From contig CANGHK010000011.1 in the NCBI GenBank assembly GCA_947453625.1, positions 1 through 64,000 on the forward strand: 64,000 nt of DNA. Reading direction: 5' to 3'. The DNA comes from Burkholderiales bacterium (GTDB lineage Bacteria; Pseudomonadota; Gammaproteobacteria; Burkholderiales; Burkholderiaceae_C). The position numbers and the translations under genes are program-made. The notes under the pieces are model-generated. The model searched no databases and was not told the origin of the DNA. It saw only the letters and a list, made by a program, of their open reading frames with translations. Shown piece after piece: positions 37,041-46,024 of the stretch (positions within the stretch are counted from its first letter, which is position 1; every line of letters begins with the position of its first letter).

Positions 37041-38039
37041 ATGAACCAGCAGATCCTGTCGCAGGACGAGGTCGATGCGCTGTTGCAAGGCATCACCGGC
37101 GAGAGCCAGAAGCTCGAGCCCGAAGAGGTCGATACCGGTGGCGTCCGCGACTACAACATCGCGAGCCAGGAGCGCATCGTGCGGGGCCGCATGCCCACGA
37201 TGGAGATCATCGGCGAGCGCTTCGCCCGCAACATCCGGATCGGTCTGTTCAACCTGATACGCAAGAGCCCCGAGGTCTCGATAGGCGGCGCCAGGGTGAT
37301 CAAGTACAGCGCCTTCCTGCGCGAGATCGTGGTGCCGACCAACTTCAACATCGTCTCGGTCAAGCCGCTGCGCGGCAGCGGGCTGATCGTCTGCGATCCG
37401 TCGCTGGTGTTCGCAGTGATCGATTCGCTGTACGGCGGCAGCGGCAAGTACCACACCCGCATCGAGGGGCGTGATTTCTCGGCCACCGAGCAGCGCGTGA
37501 TCCAGCGTCTGGTCGAGGTCATCATCCACGAGTACAAGAAGGCCTGGAGCGGCATCTATCCGGTCGAACTCGAGTACCAACGCTCGGAGATGCAGCCCCA
37601 GTTCTGCAACATCGCCACGCCCAACGAGGTGGTGGTGGCCACCAGCTACACGCTGGAGCTCGGCGACACCACCGGCACGGTGCACTTCTGCATCCCCTAC
37701 TCGACGCTTGAGCCCATCCGCGACGTGCTCTACAGCACGATGCAGAGCGACGCCGAGCCCGACAGGCGCTGGATCCGGCTGCTGCGCAACCAGATCCAGT
37801 CGGCCGACGTGCCGCTGATCGCCGAACTGGCCACGGCCTGGGCCACCGTGGAGCAACTGCTGAGCCTCAAGCCTGGGGATTTCATCGAACTGGATCTGGA
37901 CAAGGTGATCCAGGCCAAGGTCGATGGCGTGCCAGTGTTCGACTGCCACTACGGCACATCGAACGGCAAGAACGCCATCAAGATCGACCGTTTGCTGACC
38001 GGCACCGAAGCCGGCTGGCTGGGAGACCAACATGAGTGA
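37041..38039 (+). CDS. fliM: Flagellar motor switch protein FliM
   Basis: 332 residues. The N-terminal QQILSQDEVDALLQGITG is the CheY-P binding peptide. The middle domain (RNIRIGLFNLIRKSPEVSIG; DSLYGGSGKYHTRIEGRDFS) contacts FliG. The C-terminal SpoA domain follows (LKPGDFIELDLDKVIQAKVD). It overlaps fliN by 8 nt. Confidence 0.97.
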   Translation: MNQQILSQDEVDALLQGITGESQKLEPEEVDTGGVRDYNIASQERIVRGRMPTMEIIGERFARNIRIGLFNLIRKSPEVSIGGARVIKYSAFLREIVVPTNFNIVSVKPLRGSGLIVCDPSLVFAVIDSLYGGSGKYHTRIEGRDFSATEQRVIQRLVEVIIHEYKKAWSGIYPVELEYQRSEMQPQFCNIATPNEVVVATSYTLELGDTTGTVHFCIPYSTLEPIRDVLYSTMQSDAEPDRRWIRLLRNQIQSADVPLIAELATAWATVEQLLSLKPGDFIELDLDKVIQAKVDGVPVFDCHYGTSNGKNAIKIDRLLTGTEAGWLGDQHE

Positions 38040-38472
38040 CGATGTCGCCACGATGTCCGACGAGGACCGCATGGCCGCCGAATGGGCCGCAGCGCTGGAG
38101 GAGCCCAAACCCGAGCCCGCGATACCGGTCAGCATGAACAGCGAATCGGTGGCCGCAGCGTCGTTCACCAACTTCTCGGGCGTGCCGACCACGGCCCATG
38201 CCGGGGGTCATGACCTGAACATGATCCTGGACATCCCGGTGCAACTGACCGTGGAACTGGGCCGCACCCGGATCCCGATCAAGCACATCCTGCAACTGGC
38301 CCAGGGCTCGGTGGTCGAGCTCGAGGCGCTGGCCGGCGAACCGATGGACGTGCTGGTCAACGGCTACCTGATCGCCCAGGGCGAGGTGGTGGTGGTCAAC
38401 GACAAGTTCGGCATCCGGCTGACCGACATCGTCACCCCCAGCGAGCGCATGCGCCGCTTGAGCAGAAGGTGA
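38032..38472 (+). CDS. fliN: Flagellar motor switch protein FliN
   Basis: 146 residues. A variable N-terminal extension is followed by the SpoA domain: DIPVQLTVELGRTRIPIKHI, SVVELEALAGEPMDVLVNGY, VVNDKFGIRLTDIVTP. It forms the base of the C-ring. Starts within the end of fliM. Confidence 0.96.
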   Translation: MSDDVATMSDEDRMAAEWAAALEEPKPEPAIPVSMNSESVAAASFTNFSGVPTTAHAGGHDLNMILDIPVQLTVELGRTRIPIKHILQLAQGSVVELEALAGEPMDVLVNGYLIAQGEVVVVNDKFGIRLTDIVTPSERMRRLSRR

Positions 38473-38479
38473 GACCAAC

Positions 38480-38866
38480 GTGAACCCAAGCCCTCTCCTG
38501 GGGCCGCTGGCGGCCTTTGCGCTGATCCTGACGCTGATCCCGATCGCGCTGTGGCTGCTCAAGCGTTCGCCGATGGGCCGCTTCAGCGGCGCGGCGCCCG
38601 GCGGGCCACTGCGGCTGGTGGGCACGCTGGCACTGGGCCCCCACCAGCGCATCGTCACCGTCGAGGTCGGCGCGGGCGAAGACCGGCGCTGGCTGGTGCT
38701 CGGCGTCGCGCCAGCCGGCATCCAGACCCTGCACACACTGGCGCCGCAGCCCGATGCGCCCGACGCCATGTCCAACGCCCTGCCGATCTTCGCCCAGTTG
38801 CTGGCGCGCCAGGCACCAGGCCGCCGCGCTGGCCGCAGCAGCGCCAGGAGCCCCGATGCGCGCTGA
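38480..38866 (+). CDS. fliO: Flagellar export-apparatus protein FliO
   Basis: 128 residues. One N-terminal membrane helix ([19 protein letters not shown]) is followed by a basic cytoplasmic domain, [40 protein letters not shown], the usual FliO core. It assists FliP assembly. It overlaps the start of fliP by 11 nt. Confidence 0.9.
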   Translation: MNPSPLLGPLAAFALILTLIPIALWLLKRSPMGRFSGAAPGGPLRLVGTLALGPHQRIVTVEVGAGEDRRWLVLGVAPAGIQTLHTLAPQPDAPDAMSNALPIFAQLLARQAPGRRAGRSSARSPDAR

Positions 38867-39656
38867 CGCCAGACCGCCTTGCCGTCTGGCGCGCCTTGCC
38901 GTTCCAGCCCTTGTCTATTTGGTGTTATTGGCGCTGCCGGCGGTGGCATCAGCCCAATCCGGCGCGTTGGCCGGCACTGCCGGCCCCGGCCTGCCGCTGC
39001 TGATCGGCCAGGCGGCAGGCGGCACGGCGTATTCGGTGCCGATCCAGACCCTGCTGTTCTTCTCGGCGCTGTCCTTCGTGCCGGCGGCGGTGCTGATGAT
39101 GACGGGGTTCACGCGCATCGTGATCGTGCTGTCGCTGCTGCGCCAGGCGCTGGGCACGCAGGCCGCGCCGCCCAACCAGGTGATCGTGGGCCTGAGCCTG
39201 TTCCTGACCTTCTTCGTGATGTCGCCAACGCTGGACAAGGTCTACAGCGAGGCCTGGCTGCCGTACTCGGAACAGCAGATCGAGTTTGCCCAAGCGGTGG
39301 AGCGTGCCGGCAAGCCGATGCGCGAGTTCATGCTCAAGCAGACCCGGCACAGCGACATGCAGCTGTTCGCCAAGATGGCCAAGGTCACCCCCGACATCAA
39401 GGGCGAGGACATGCCGTTCACGGTGCTGGTGCCGGCCTTCGTCACCAGCGAGCTGAAGAGCGCGTTCCAGATCGGCTTCCTGATCTTCATCCCCTTCCTG
39501 ATCATCGACATGATCGTCGCGAGCGTGCTGATGAGCCTGGGCATGATGATGCTGAGCCCGGTGCTGGTGTCGCTGCCCTTCAAGCTGATGCTGTTCGTGC
39601 TGGCCGACGGATGGAACCTGCTGCTGGGTTCACTGGCCGCCTCTTTTGCAACTTGA
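38856..39656 (+). CDS. fliP: Flagellar export-gate protein FliP
   Basis: 266 residues from ATG 38856, with CAGGAG upstream. The N-terminal hydrophobic segment ([15 protein letters not shown]) looks like a cleavable signal. [47 protein letters not shown]-type region and [20 protein letters not shown] are FliP hallmarks. Core of the export channel with FliQ and FliR. Confidence 0.96.
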   Translation: MRADARPPCRLARLAVPALVYLVLLALPAVASAQSGALAGTAGPGLPLLIGQAAGGTAYSVPIQTLLFFSALSFVPAAVLMMTGFTRIVIVLSLLRQALGTQAAPPNQVIVGLSLFLTFFVMSPTLDKVYSEAWLPYSEQQIEFAQAVERAGKPMREFMLKQTRHSDMQLFAKMAKVTPDIKGEDMPFTVLVPAFVTSELKSAFQIGFLIFIPFLIIDMIVASVLMSLGMMMLSPVLVSLPFKLMLFVLADGWNLLLGSLAASFAT

Positions 39657-39764
39657 TCACGCACCCCATCAAGGGGGTCAAGCCCGGCGAAGCCAGCTCG
39701 GCGGCCGTCGCTTGTCAACGGCCCGGACGTCGCTGGCGCGCGAGCAGATCACTGGAGGACTGAC

Positions 39765-40034
39765 ATGGACAGCCAACAAGCGTTTCACCTCGGCCAACAA
39801 GGTCTCTACATGCTGCTGCTGGTCTCGGCGCCGCTGCTGCTGAGCGTGCTGGTGGTGGGCTTGGCGGTCAGCATCTTCCAGGCCGCCACCCAGATCAACG
39901 AGGCCACGCTGAGCTTCGTGCCCAAGGTGGTGGCGGCGGTGGCGGTGCTGGCGATCGCCGGGCCTTGGATGCTGACGATGCTGGTCGAGTACATCCAGCG
40001 CACACTGCTGTCGATTCCAGGCACCCTGGGCTGA
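39765..40034 (+). CDS. fliQ: Flagellar export-gate protein FliQ
   Basis: 89 residues with two membrane helices: MLLLVSAPLLLSVLVVGLAV, then FVPKVVAAVAVLAIAGPWML, separated by the conserved FQAATQINEATLSF loop. It forms the outer layer of the export channel. Start at ATG 39765 with GGAGG upstream. Confidence 0.97.
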   Translation: MDSQQAFHLGQQGLYMLLLVSAPLLLSVLVVGLAVSIFQAATQINEATLSFVPKVVAAVAVLAIAGPWMLTMLVEYIQRTLLSIPGTLG

Positions 40035-40088
40035 CATGGCCCTCCCCCTGAGCGCCCGAGGCACCGCGGGCCTGCATCGCGGCGCGCC

Positions 40089-40850
40089 ATGCTGACCCTC
40101 AGCGAGGCCCAGATCCTGGCCTGGATCACGCCGCTGCTGTGGCCCTTCCTGCGCGCACTGGCGCTGCTGTCGGGCCTGCCGGTGTTCAGCCAGCGCGCAG
40201 TGCCGATGCGGGTCAAGGTCGGGCTGGCGCTGTTCATCGCACTGGCCGCGCAAGCCTCGCTGCCGGTGATCCCGGTGGTGGCACTGGACACACCGCAGGC
40301 AATGATGCGGGTCGCACAGCAGTTGCTGGTCGGCCTGTCGCTGGGCTTCGCGGTGCGCGTGGTGTTCGCCGCGGTGGAACTGGGCGGCGAGTTGATCGGC
40401 CTGCAGATGGGCTTGAACTTCGCCGGCTTCTTCGACCCCGCCACCGCCAGCCAGGGCACGGCCAGCGGGCGTTTCTACGGCACGCTGGTGGCCTTCCTGT
40501 TCGTGCTCGGCAACGGCCACCTGGCACTGATTGCCGCGCTGGTGCACAGTTTCGAGGTCTTCCCGGTCGGTGACGAGCCCTTCGCCTTCCTGCGCCAGAC
40601 TCAGCCGCAGCGCTGGGGCGCCGAGGTCTTCACGCTCGGGCTGTGGATCGCGCTGCCGCTGGTGGGCATGCTGTTGTTCGTCAACCTGGTGCTGGGCGTG
40701 ATCTCGCGCGTGGCACCGCAGATCAGCGTGTTCTCGGTCGGTTTCCCCATCACCCTGTCGGTGGGCCTGATCGGCATGCTGCTGACGCTGCCACTGCTGG
40801 AGCAGCCGTTCGCGATGGCCATGACCGGGATGCTGGCGCAATTCCAGTAG
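40089..40850 (+). CDS. fliR: Flagellar export-gate protein FliR
   Basis: 253 residues, several membrane helices. ALLSGLPVFSQRAVPMRVKV, GELIGLQMGLNFAGFFDPAT and VNLVLGVISRVAPQISVFSV are FliR signatures. Last gene of the + strand fli run; flhB, which often follows, is absent. A convergent response regulator begins its 3' end 27 nt downstream. Confidence 0.97.
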   Translation: MLTLSEAQILAWITPLLWPFLRALALLSGLPVFSQRAVPMRVKVGLALFIALAAQASLPVIPVVALDTPQAMMRVAQQLLVGLSLGFAVRVVFAAVELGGELIGLQMGLNFAGFFDPATASQGTASGRFYGTLVAFLFVLGNGHLALIAALVHSFEVFPVGDEPFAFLRQTQPQRWGAEVFTLGLWIALPLVGMLLFVNLVLGVISRVAPQISVFSVGFPITLSVGLIGMLLTLPLLEQPFAMAMTGMLAQFQ

Positions 40851-40877
40851 CGGCGGCCGGGCTGGCCGGCTGGACCC

Positions 40878-41546
40878 TCAATTGCCCACCAGCCCTTGGC
40901 GGATCGCGTAGACCGTCAGCTCGGAATTGTTCTGCAGCCCGAGCTTCTCCAGCACCCGGGCCCGGTAGACGCTGACGGTCTTGGGGCTGAGCGTGAGCAA
41001 CTCGGCGATATCGGACAGGCGCTTGCCCGAGGCGATCAACACCAGCGTCTGCAACTCGCGGTCCGACAGCTTGTCATGGGCATGCTCGGACGCCGGCGCG
41101 GTCAGGCTCTCGACCAGCATCTGCGCGATCTCGGGCGTGACATACTTGCGACCCTGCGCCACGGTGCGCACCGCCTGCACGATCAGCTGCGGGTCGCCGC
41201 CCTTGTTGACATAGCCATAGGCGCCGGCGCGCAGCGCGCGTATCGCATACTGGTCCTCGGGGTACATGCTGACGACCAGCACCTTGATCGGCGAACCCTC
41301 GTCCTTGAGCACCTGCATCACGTCCAGCCCGCTGCGCCCGGGCAGGTTGATGTCGAGCACCAGCACGTCGCAGCCCAGGGTGCGGCCGATCTCGCGACCC
41401 GGCGCGGCCAGGCTGCGAATCAGGCTGCGCAGTTCACCGTAGTCGCCGGCCTCACCCACCACCTGGATGTCGGCGGTGTCGGCCAGCGTGTCGCGTATGC
41501 CGCGCCGGATCAAGGCATGGTCGTCGCAGATGATCACCTTGATCAT
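40878..41546 (-). CDS. NarL/FixJ-family response regulator
   Basis: 222 residues. The receiver has IICDDHALIRRG and phosphoacceptor Asp65 in VLVLDINLPGRSG, with a ten-residue extension (AAPGREIGRTLG) before that strand. The C-terminal LuxR-type helix-turn-helix is KLSDRELQTLVLIASGKRLS and LSPKTVSVYRARVLEKLGLQ. Start overlaps the stop of the upstream kinase gene (ATGA), so they form one two-component pair. Target genes are unknown; the position between flagellar and chemotaxis blocks suggests a motility or lifestyle switch. Confidence 0.93.
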   Translation of the reverse strand: MIKVIICDDHALIRRGIRDTLADTADIQVVGEAGDYGELRSLIRSLAAPGREIGRTLGCDVLVLDINLPGRSGLDVMQVLKDEGSPIKVLVVSMYPEDQYAIRALRAGAYGYVNKGGDPQLIVQAVRTVAQGRKYVTPEIAQMLVESLTAPASEHAHDKLSDRELQTLVLIASGKRLSDIAELLTLSPKTVSVYRARVLEKLGLQNNSELTVYAIRQGLVGN

Positions 41547-42721
41547 GGAGGACCCCAGGCCGAGGGATCGCTGTCGTCGTCCAGCTCACCGGGTGCCAGG
41601 CCGGCGCCGGGCACCGGCACCGACAGCATCAGCACCGTGCCGCTGGCACTGCTCGAGACATCGACCCAGCCGCCCACGGTGCTGGCGCGCTCATGCAGTC
41701 CGCGCAGTCCGAAACTGTTGGCCTTGTCCAGGTCGGCGCGGTCCAGGCCATGGCCGTTGTCGCTGACCTCCAGCGACAGCACGCCGCGGCTGAGCGACAG
41801 GTCTATCGTCACCCGGGTGGCCCGCGCATGCTTGCTGACGTTGGTCAGCGCCTCCTGGGCGAAACGGTAGGCCACCAGCGGCACGCCAGGCGGCAACTGC
41901 ATGGTCTCGCGGTTGGTGCGGAAGCGGCAGGTCAGGCCCTCGCGCTTCTCGTGGCGGCTGGCCATCCACTGCAGCGCCGCCACCAGGCCCTGCTCCAGGA
42001 TAGCCGGGCGCAGGTTGTGCATGATGCGCTGGCTGGCCTCGAGCGCATGGGTCAGCATCTCCAGCGCCGTGGCCACCCGCTGCTGGACCGCGGGGGATTC
42101 GACATGGCGGCCTATCCAGGCCAGGTCGAACTGGATGGCGGTCAAGCTGCCACCGACGTCGTCGTGAATTTCCCGGGCGATCGCCGCACGCTCGCGCTCG
42201 ACGCTGTTCTGAAGGTGCTGGGCCAACTCGGACAGGCGGCGCCGGCTGACGGCCAGTTCGCCATCGGCATGCTGCCGGGCCAGCCGGTCGCGCCTGGCGG
42301 CGATCGCATGCTCGATCGCCGGAGCCAGCCGCGCCAGGTTGCTCTTGAGCAGGTAATCGGAGGCCCCGTTGCGCAGGGCCGCCACCGCGGTGTCCTCGCC
42401 GATCTCGCCCGAGACCAGGATGAAGGGTACATCCTTGCCGCTGTCCTTGAGGATTTGCTGCGCGCGCAGACCGGTCAAGCCCGGCAGATCGAAGTCTGAC
42501 AGCACCACGTCCCAGTCACCGCTTTTCAAGGCCTCGACGTAAGCCGCTTCGCTGTCGACCCGCAATACCTCGGGCCACAGGCCAGCGCGCAGCAGATGCG
42601 AGGCCGCCAGGGCCCGGTCGGCTTCATTGCCCTCCAGGTGCAGCACGCGCAGGCGCCGCGCCGCCGCGGAACCCTGGGCGGACGACGCGAGGGCCTGACC
42701 AGGGGTGACGACGGCTGCCAT
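41543..42721 (-). CDS. Soluble receiver-histidine kinase (HisKA_3/NarX-type)
   Basis: 392 residues with no membrane helix. An N-terminal receiver (residues about 24-135) has Asp76 in VVLSDFDLPG and Lys126 in YLLKS. Its first-strand acidic pair is altered to EGNEAD. The kinase core has phospho-His186 in IAREIHDDVGGSLTA, and the ATPase has FAQEALTNVSKHA, VSDNGHGLD and FGLRGLHERAS. It phosphorylates the partner NarL-type regulator. Input comes through the receiver instead of a sensor domain, so it may be driven by another kinase. Confidence 0.92.
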   Translation of the reverse strand: MAAVVTPGQALASSAQGSAAARRLRVLHLEGNEADRALAASHLLRAGLWPEVLRVDSEAAYVEALKSGDWDVVLSDFDLPGLTGLRAQQILKDSGKDVPFILVSGEIGEDTAVAALRNGASDYLLKSNLARLAPAIEHAIAARRDRLARQHADGELAVSRRRLSELAQHLQNSVERERAAIAREIHDDVGGSLTAIQFDLAWIGRHVESPAVQQRVATALEMLTHALEASQRIMHNLRPAILEQGLVAALQWMASRHEKREGLTCRFRTNRETMQLPPGVPLVAYRFAQEALTNVSKHARATRVTIDLSLSRGVLSLEVSDNGHGLDRADLDKANSFGLRGLHERASTVGGWVDVSSSASGTVLMLSVPVPGAGLAPGELDDDSDPSAWGPP

Positions 42722-42850
42722 GGCAGGAGTATCTCAAAGCAACGACCATTCCACTATTTGCATTGATCCGGACCGCCTATCCACGGGCGACAGGACATCG
42801 AGGTCAGCGCCACGCCGTCCCGTGCGTCGCCCCGGCGCCGCAACTTGGCC

Positions 42851-42877
42851 TCAACTCGGCCGCGCCCGCGCCGAAAG
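42851..42877 (+). promoter_or_regulatory. Possible sigma-28 promoter of the CheZ-like gene
   Basis: TCAACTCG at 42851-42858, an 11-nt spacer, GCCGAAAG at 42870-42877. The -10 is good and the -35 is weak. It lies 66 nt before the ATG at 42943. Confidence 0.4.
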
Positions 42878-42942
42878 AGTCCCATGCCCGTGGTGGTCGG
42901 CCTCAAACCGGTCAGTCCATGGACGCGCAACGCGGAGTGACG

Positions 42943-43407
42943 ATGGGCCATCAAGAACCGACCTGGGACGCACCGAAGGTCACACTGCCGCTGCGGGTGG
43001 CGGCCGACCTGCAAGACAGCCTGATGGTCGCCTGCAACGACCTGGACCGCCTGCAGCGGCTGCTCGACGATGCCAGCCAGATCTTGATGGGGCATTTTCA
43101 CGGCGCAGCCACGCAGATCCAGCAGTTGACGCGGCTGGACGCTCGGCATCCCGAACTGCCCGAGCACCACTTGCACGCCGCGATGACCGACCTGGCCGGC
43201 GCTGTCACCGCGCTGCAGTTCCAGGATATGGCCTCGCAACTCCTGGCCCACACCCACCGCCGACTGCGCCACTGCGCCGACCGACTGGCCCGCGACGTGA
43301 TGGGCGATGACGATGAGCACGGCATGGCCGTGATCGAGGACGCCCCCGCAAGGCCCAATCCGGTGACCCAGGACGAAATGGACGCCGGCTCGGTCGAGCT
43401 TTTTTAA
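42943..43407 (+). CDS. Small CheZ-like chemotaxis protein
   Basis: 154 residues from ATG 42943 (GGAG 7 nt upstream). It is mainly helical. LQFQDMASQLLAH places Asp95 and Gln99 at the same spacing as the catalytic Asp and Gln of CheZ (compare DFHDLTGQ in the CheZ at 14611). The C-terminus DEMDAGSVELF resembles the CheY-binding tail of CheZ. It is much shorter than CheZ and lacks its long N-terminal region. It lies just upstream of cheY-cheA. A CheY-P phosphatase role is inference. Confidence 0.7.
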   Translation: MGHQEPTWDAPKVTLPLRVAADLQDSLMVACNDLDRLQRLLDDASQILMGHFHGAATQIQQLTRLDARHPELPEHHLHAAMTDLAGAVTALQFQDMASQLLAHTHRRLRHCADRLARDVMGDDDEHGMAVIEDAPARPNPVTQDEMDAGSVELF

Positions 43408-43430
43408 GTTTCCAGGCCGTCGACCGAAAA
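43404..43430 (+). promoter_or_regulatory. Sigma-28 (FliA) promoter of cheY-cheA
   Basis: TTAAGTTT at 43404-43411, an 11-nt spacer, ACCGAAAA at 43423-43430: 13 of 16 matches to TAAAGTTT/GCCGATAA. The -35 overlaps the stop codon of the CheZ-like gene, and the ATG of cheY follows 26 nt after the -10. Confidence 0.7.
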
Positions 43431-43455
43431 CCAAGCTGATTCCCCGGAGAAAGCG

Positions 43456-43818
43456 ATGCATTCAATCCTTGCGGTCGATGATTCCGCCTCGATGCGACAG
43501 ATGGTTTCGTTCACCTTGAAGAACGCCGGTTTCAACGTGGTGGAGGCCGTGGACGGCCAGGACGCCTGGGAGAAATCTGGTCAGCGCGATTTCAGCCTGG
43601 TGCTGACCGACCAGAACATGCCGCGCATGGACGGCATCTCGCTGACCCGCAAGCTGCGCGAGAACCCGAAGTTCAAGTCCACGCCCATCCTGATCCTGAC
43701 CACCGAATCGAGCGACCAGATGAAGACGGCCGGCCGGGCTGCCGGCGCCACCGGCTGGCTGGTCAAGCCCTTCGACCCGAGCAAATTGATCGAGGTCATC
43801 GGCAAGGTGATCCGTTGA
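43456..43818 (+). CDS. cheY: CheY-type response regulator (copy next to cheA)
   Basis: 120 residues, a single receiver. ILAVDDSASMRQMVSFTL has the acidic pocket, Asp52 lies in VLTDQNMPRMDG, TTESS gives the switch residue, and WLVKPFDP the Lys. It is closer to the CheY-like proteins found beside cheA in multi-CheY species than to the copy near cheZ. It may act as motor regulator or phosphate sink for the CheA encoded 64 nt downstream. Confidence 0.94.
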   Translation: MHSILAVDDSASMRQMVSFTLKNAGFNVVEAVDGQDAWEKSGQRDFSLVLTDQNMPRMDGISLTRKLRENPKFKSTPILILTTESSDQMKTAGRAAGATGWLVKPFDPSKLIEVIGKVIR

Positions 43819-43882
43819 ACCGATTCACCGCTGCGCCAATCTGCCCGCCCAGGCAGCAGCCCCATCTGGAGACTTAACCCCC

Positions 43883-45994
43883 ATGGCCGAGATGAGCCGA
43901 GAAGCCGTGCCACTGTCCGCTGGCATAGACCTGAGTCAGTTCTTCCAGGTCTTCTTCGAAGAAGCCGGCGAGAACCTGCAGACGATGGAGCAGATGCTGC
44001 TCGAACTCGACGTCGACGCCGCCGACGACGAGGCCTTGAACGCCATCTTCCGCTGCGCCCATTCGGTCAAGGGTGGGGCGGCCACCTTCGGCTTCGGCGA
44101 CGTGGCCGAACTGACGCACCAGATGGAGGCCTTGCTCGACAAGCTGCGCCGCCACGAACTGGACCCGACGACCCAGATGGTCGACAAGTTGCTGGCCGCC
44201 GGCGATGCGCTCAAGGCGCTGCTGGCCCGTCACCAGGGGCATGACGGCGCGGTGCCCGACACCACCGAACTGTTGCTGGGCATCAAGGCCTTGTGTGCCG
44301 CCGACAAGGCCGAGGCGGTGGCGGCAAGACCTGTCGAGGCCATCGCCACCAGCGTGGTCGTCGACCTGCCCGCGCCCTGGGCTGAAGCCCCCCTCCGGGT
44401 GCTGGAGCTGACCGTGGGCGCGCTGGTCGACCCCAGCCTGGCCGACAGCCTGGTCGAGTTGTTCAAGGAGATCACCGGCCTGGGCGAGATCGAGCCGCTG
44501 GACGCCGGCCGCGCCGCCGACGGCATGCGCCGCTTCAAGGTCACGACGACGAGCAGCGACAGCGACCTGCTGGACCTGTTCACCTTCCATGTGCCGCGCG
44601 ACGCGGTGCGTCTGGCAACGCTCGGCCTGGGCTACGGTTTCCACGACGGCGCGCCGGGCGCGCCAGACGCCGACCCGTCGGACGGACCGGCGCCCGACTT
44701 CGGCTTCTTCGAGAACGCGCCAGGCGCGCCGGCCGCACCGGGCCTGTCCGGCGCCCAGCCGGACATCGGGAGGACGGCGCCGCCCCGGGCCGCCGCGCCG
44801 CGCGCCGAGCCCCGGGCAGCGGCGGCACTCGATTCAGCCACGCTGCGGGTGTCGGTGGAGAAAGTCGACCAGTTGATCAACCTGGTCGGTGAACTGGTGA
44901 TCACCCAGGCCATGTTGGCGCAGAAAAGCCTGGCGCTGGACGCCGCGCTGCACCAGCAACTCAACGCCGGGCTGGCCGACCTGGAACGCAACACCCGGGA
45001 CCTGCAGGAGGCGGTGATGTCGATCCGCATGATCCCGATGTCCATGGTCTTCAACCGCTTCCCGCGCATGCTGCGCGACCTGGCGGCCAAGCTGGGCAAG
45101 AAGGTCGAGTTGCTGACGCTGGGCGAATCGACCGAGCTCGACAAGGGCATGGTCGAGAAGATCACCGACCCGCTGACCCACCTGGTGCGCAACAGCTGCG
45201 ACCACGGCATCGAGGCGCCGGCCGATCGCTTGGCCCGCGGCAAGCCCGAGCAGGGCACGCTGACGCTGGTGGCCAGCCACCAGGGCGGCAGCATCGTGAT
45301 CGAGGTGCGCGACGACGGCCGTGGCCTGAACCGCCACAAGCTGATCCAGAAGGCGCGCGAGAAAGGCCTGGACGCACCCGACTCCCTGGCCGACAGCGAG
45401 GTCTGGCGCCTGATCTTCGCGCCAGGATTTTCCACCGCCGAGGTGGTGACCGATGTCTCGGGCCGCGGCGTCGGCATGGACGTTGTGATGAAGAACATCA
45501 CCTCGCTCGGCGGCTCGGTCGACATCGACAGCGCCGAGGGCTGCGGCATGAGCGTCAAGGTTCGCCTGCCGCTGACGCTGGCCATCATGGACGGCATGAG
45601 CGTGGGCGTGGGCGATGAGGTCTACATCCTGCCGCTGGGCTCGGTGGTCGAGTCGTTCCAGGTCAAGACCGGCATGGTGCGCACGGTGGGCGGCACCGGC
45701 CGTCTGGTGGAGGTGCGCGATGAGTACATGCCGGTGATCGACCTGGCGCAGATCTTCGAGGTGCCGGGCAAGGCGCCCGAGAACGCCAGCAACATCATGG
45801 TCGTGGTCGAAGCCGAGGGCGGCCGCGTGGCGCTGCTGGTAGACGAACTGCTGGGCCAGCAGCAGGTGGTGGTCAAGAACCTGGAGGCCAATTACCGCCG
45901 GGTGCCCGACATCTCGGGCGCCACCATCATGGGCGATGGCCGCGTCGCGCTGATCCTCGACACCGGCTCACTGGTGCGCCGCAGCCGTCACTGA
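43883..45994 (+). CDS. cheA: Chemotaxis histidine kinase CheA
   Basis: 703 residues. The P1 domain carries phospho-His60 in FRCAHSVKGGAATFG. A low-complexity Ala/Pro linker near 260-310 follows the CheY-docking region. Dimerisation begins at LRVSVEKVDQLINLVGELVI. The ATPase has HLVRNSCDHGIEAP, VRDDGRGLN and DVSGRGVGMDVV. The C-terminal CheW-like domain contains LPLGSVVESFQVK and LLVDELLGQQQVVVKNLE. It phosphorylates CheY in the receptor array. Confidence 0.97.
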   Translation: MAEMSREAVPLSAGIDLSQFFQVFFEEAGENLQTMEQMLLELDVDAADDEALNAIFRCAHSVKGGAATFGFGDVAELTHQMEALLDKLRRHELDPTTQMVDKLLAAGDALKALLARHQGHDGAVPDTTELLLGIKALCAADKAEAVAARPVEAIATSVVVDLPAPWAEAPLRVLELTVGALVDPSLADSLVELFKEITGLGEIEPLDAGRAADGMRRFKVTTTSSDSDLLDLFTFHVPRDAVRLATLGLGYGFHDGAPGAPDADPSDGPAPDFGFFENAPGAPAAPGLSGAQPDIGRTAPPRAAAPRAEPRAAAALDSATLRVSVEKVDQLINLVGELVITQAMLAQKSLALDAALHQQLNAGLADLERNTRDLQEAVMSIRMIPMSMVFNRFPRMLRDLAAKLGKKVELLTLGESTELDKGMVEKITDPLTHLVRNSCDHGIEAPADRLARGKPEQGTLTLVASHQGGSIVIEVRDDGRGLNRHKLIQKAREKGLDAPDSLADSEVWRLIFAPGFSTAEVVTDVSGRGVGMDVVMKNITSLGGSVDIDSAEGCGMSVKVRLPLTLAIMDGMSVGVGDEVYILPLGSVVESFQVKTGMVRTVGGTGRLVEVRDEYMPVIDLAQIFEVPGKAPENASNIMVVVEAEGGRVALLVDELLGQQQVVVKNLEANYRRVPDISGATIMGDGRVALILDTGSLVRRSRH

Positions 45995-46024
45995 AATGCA
46001 AACCCCGCGACAGGAGAAACCGCG

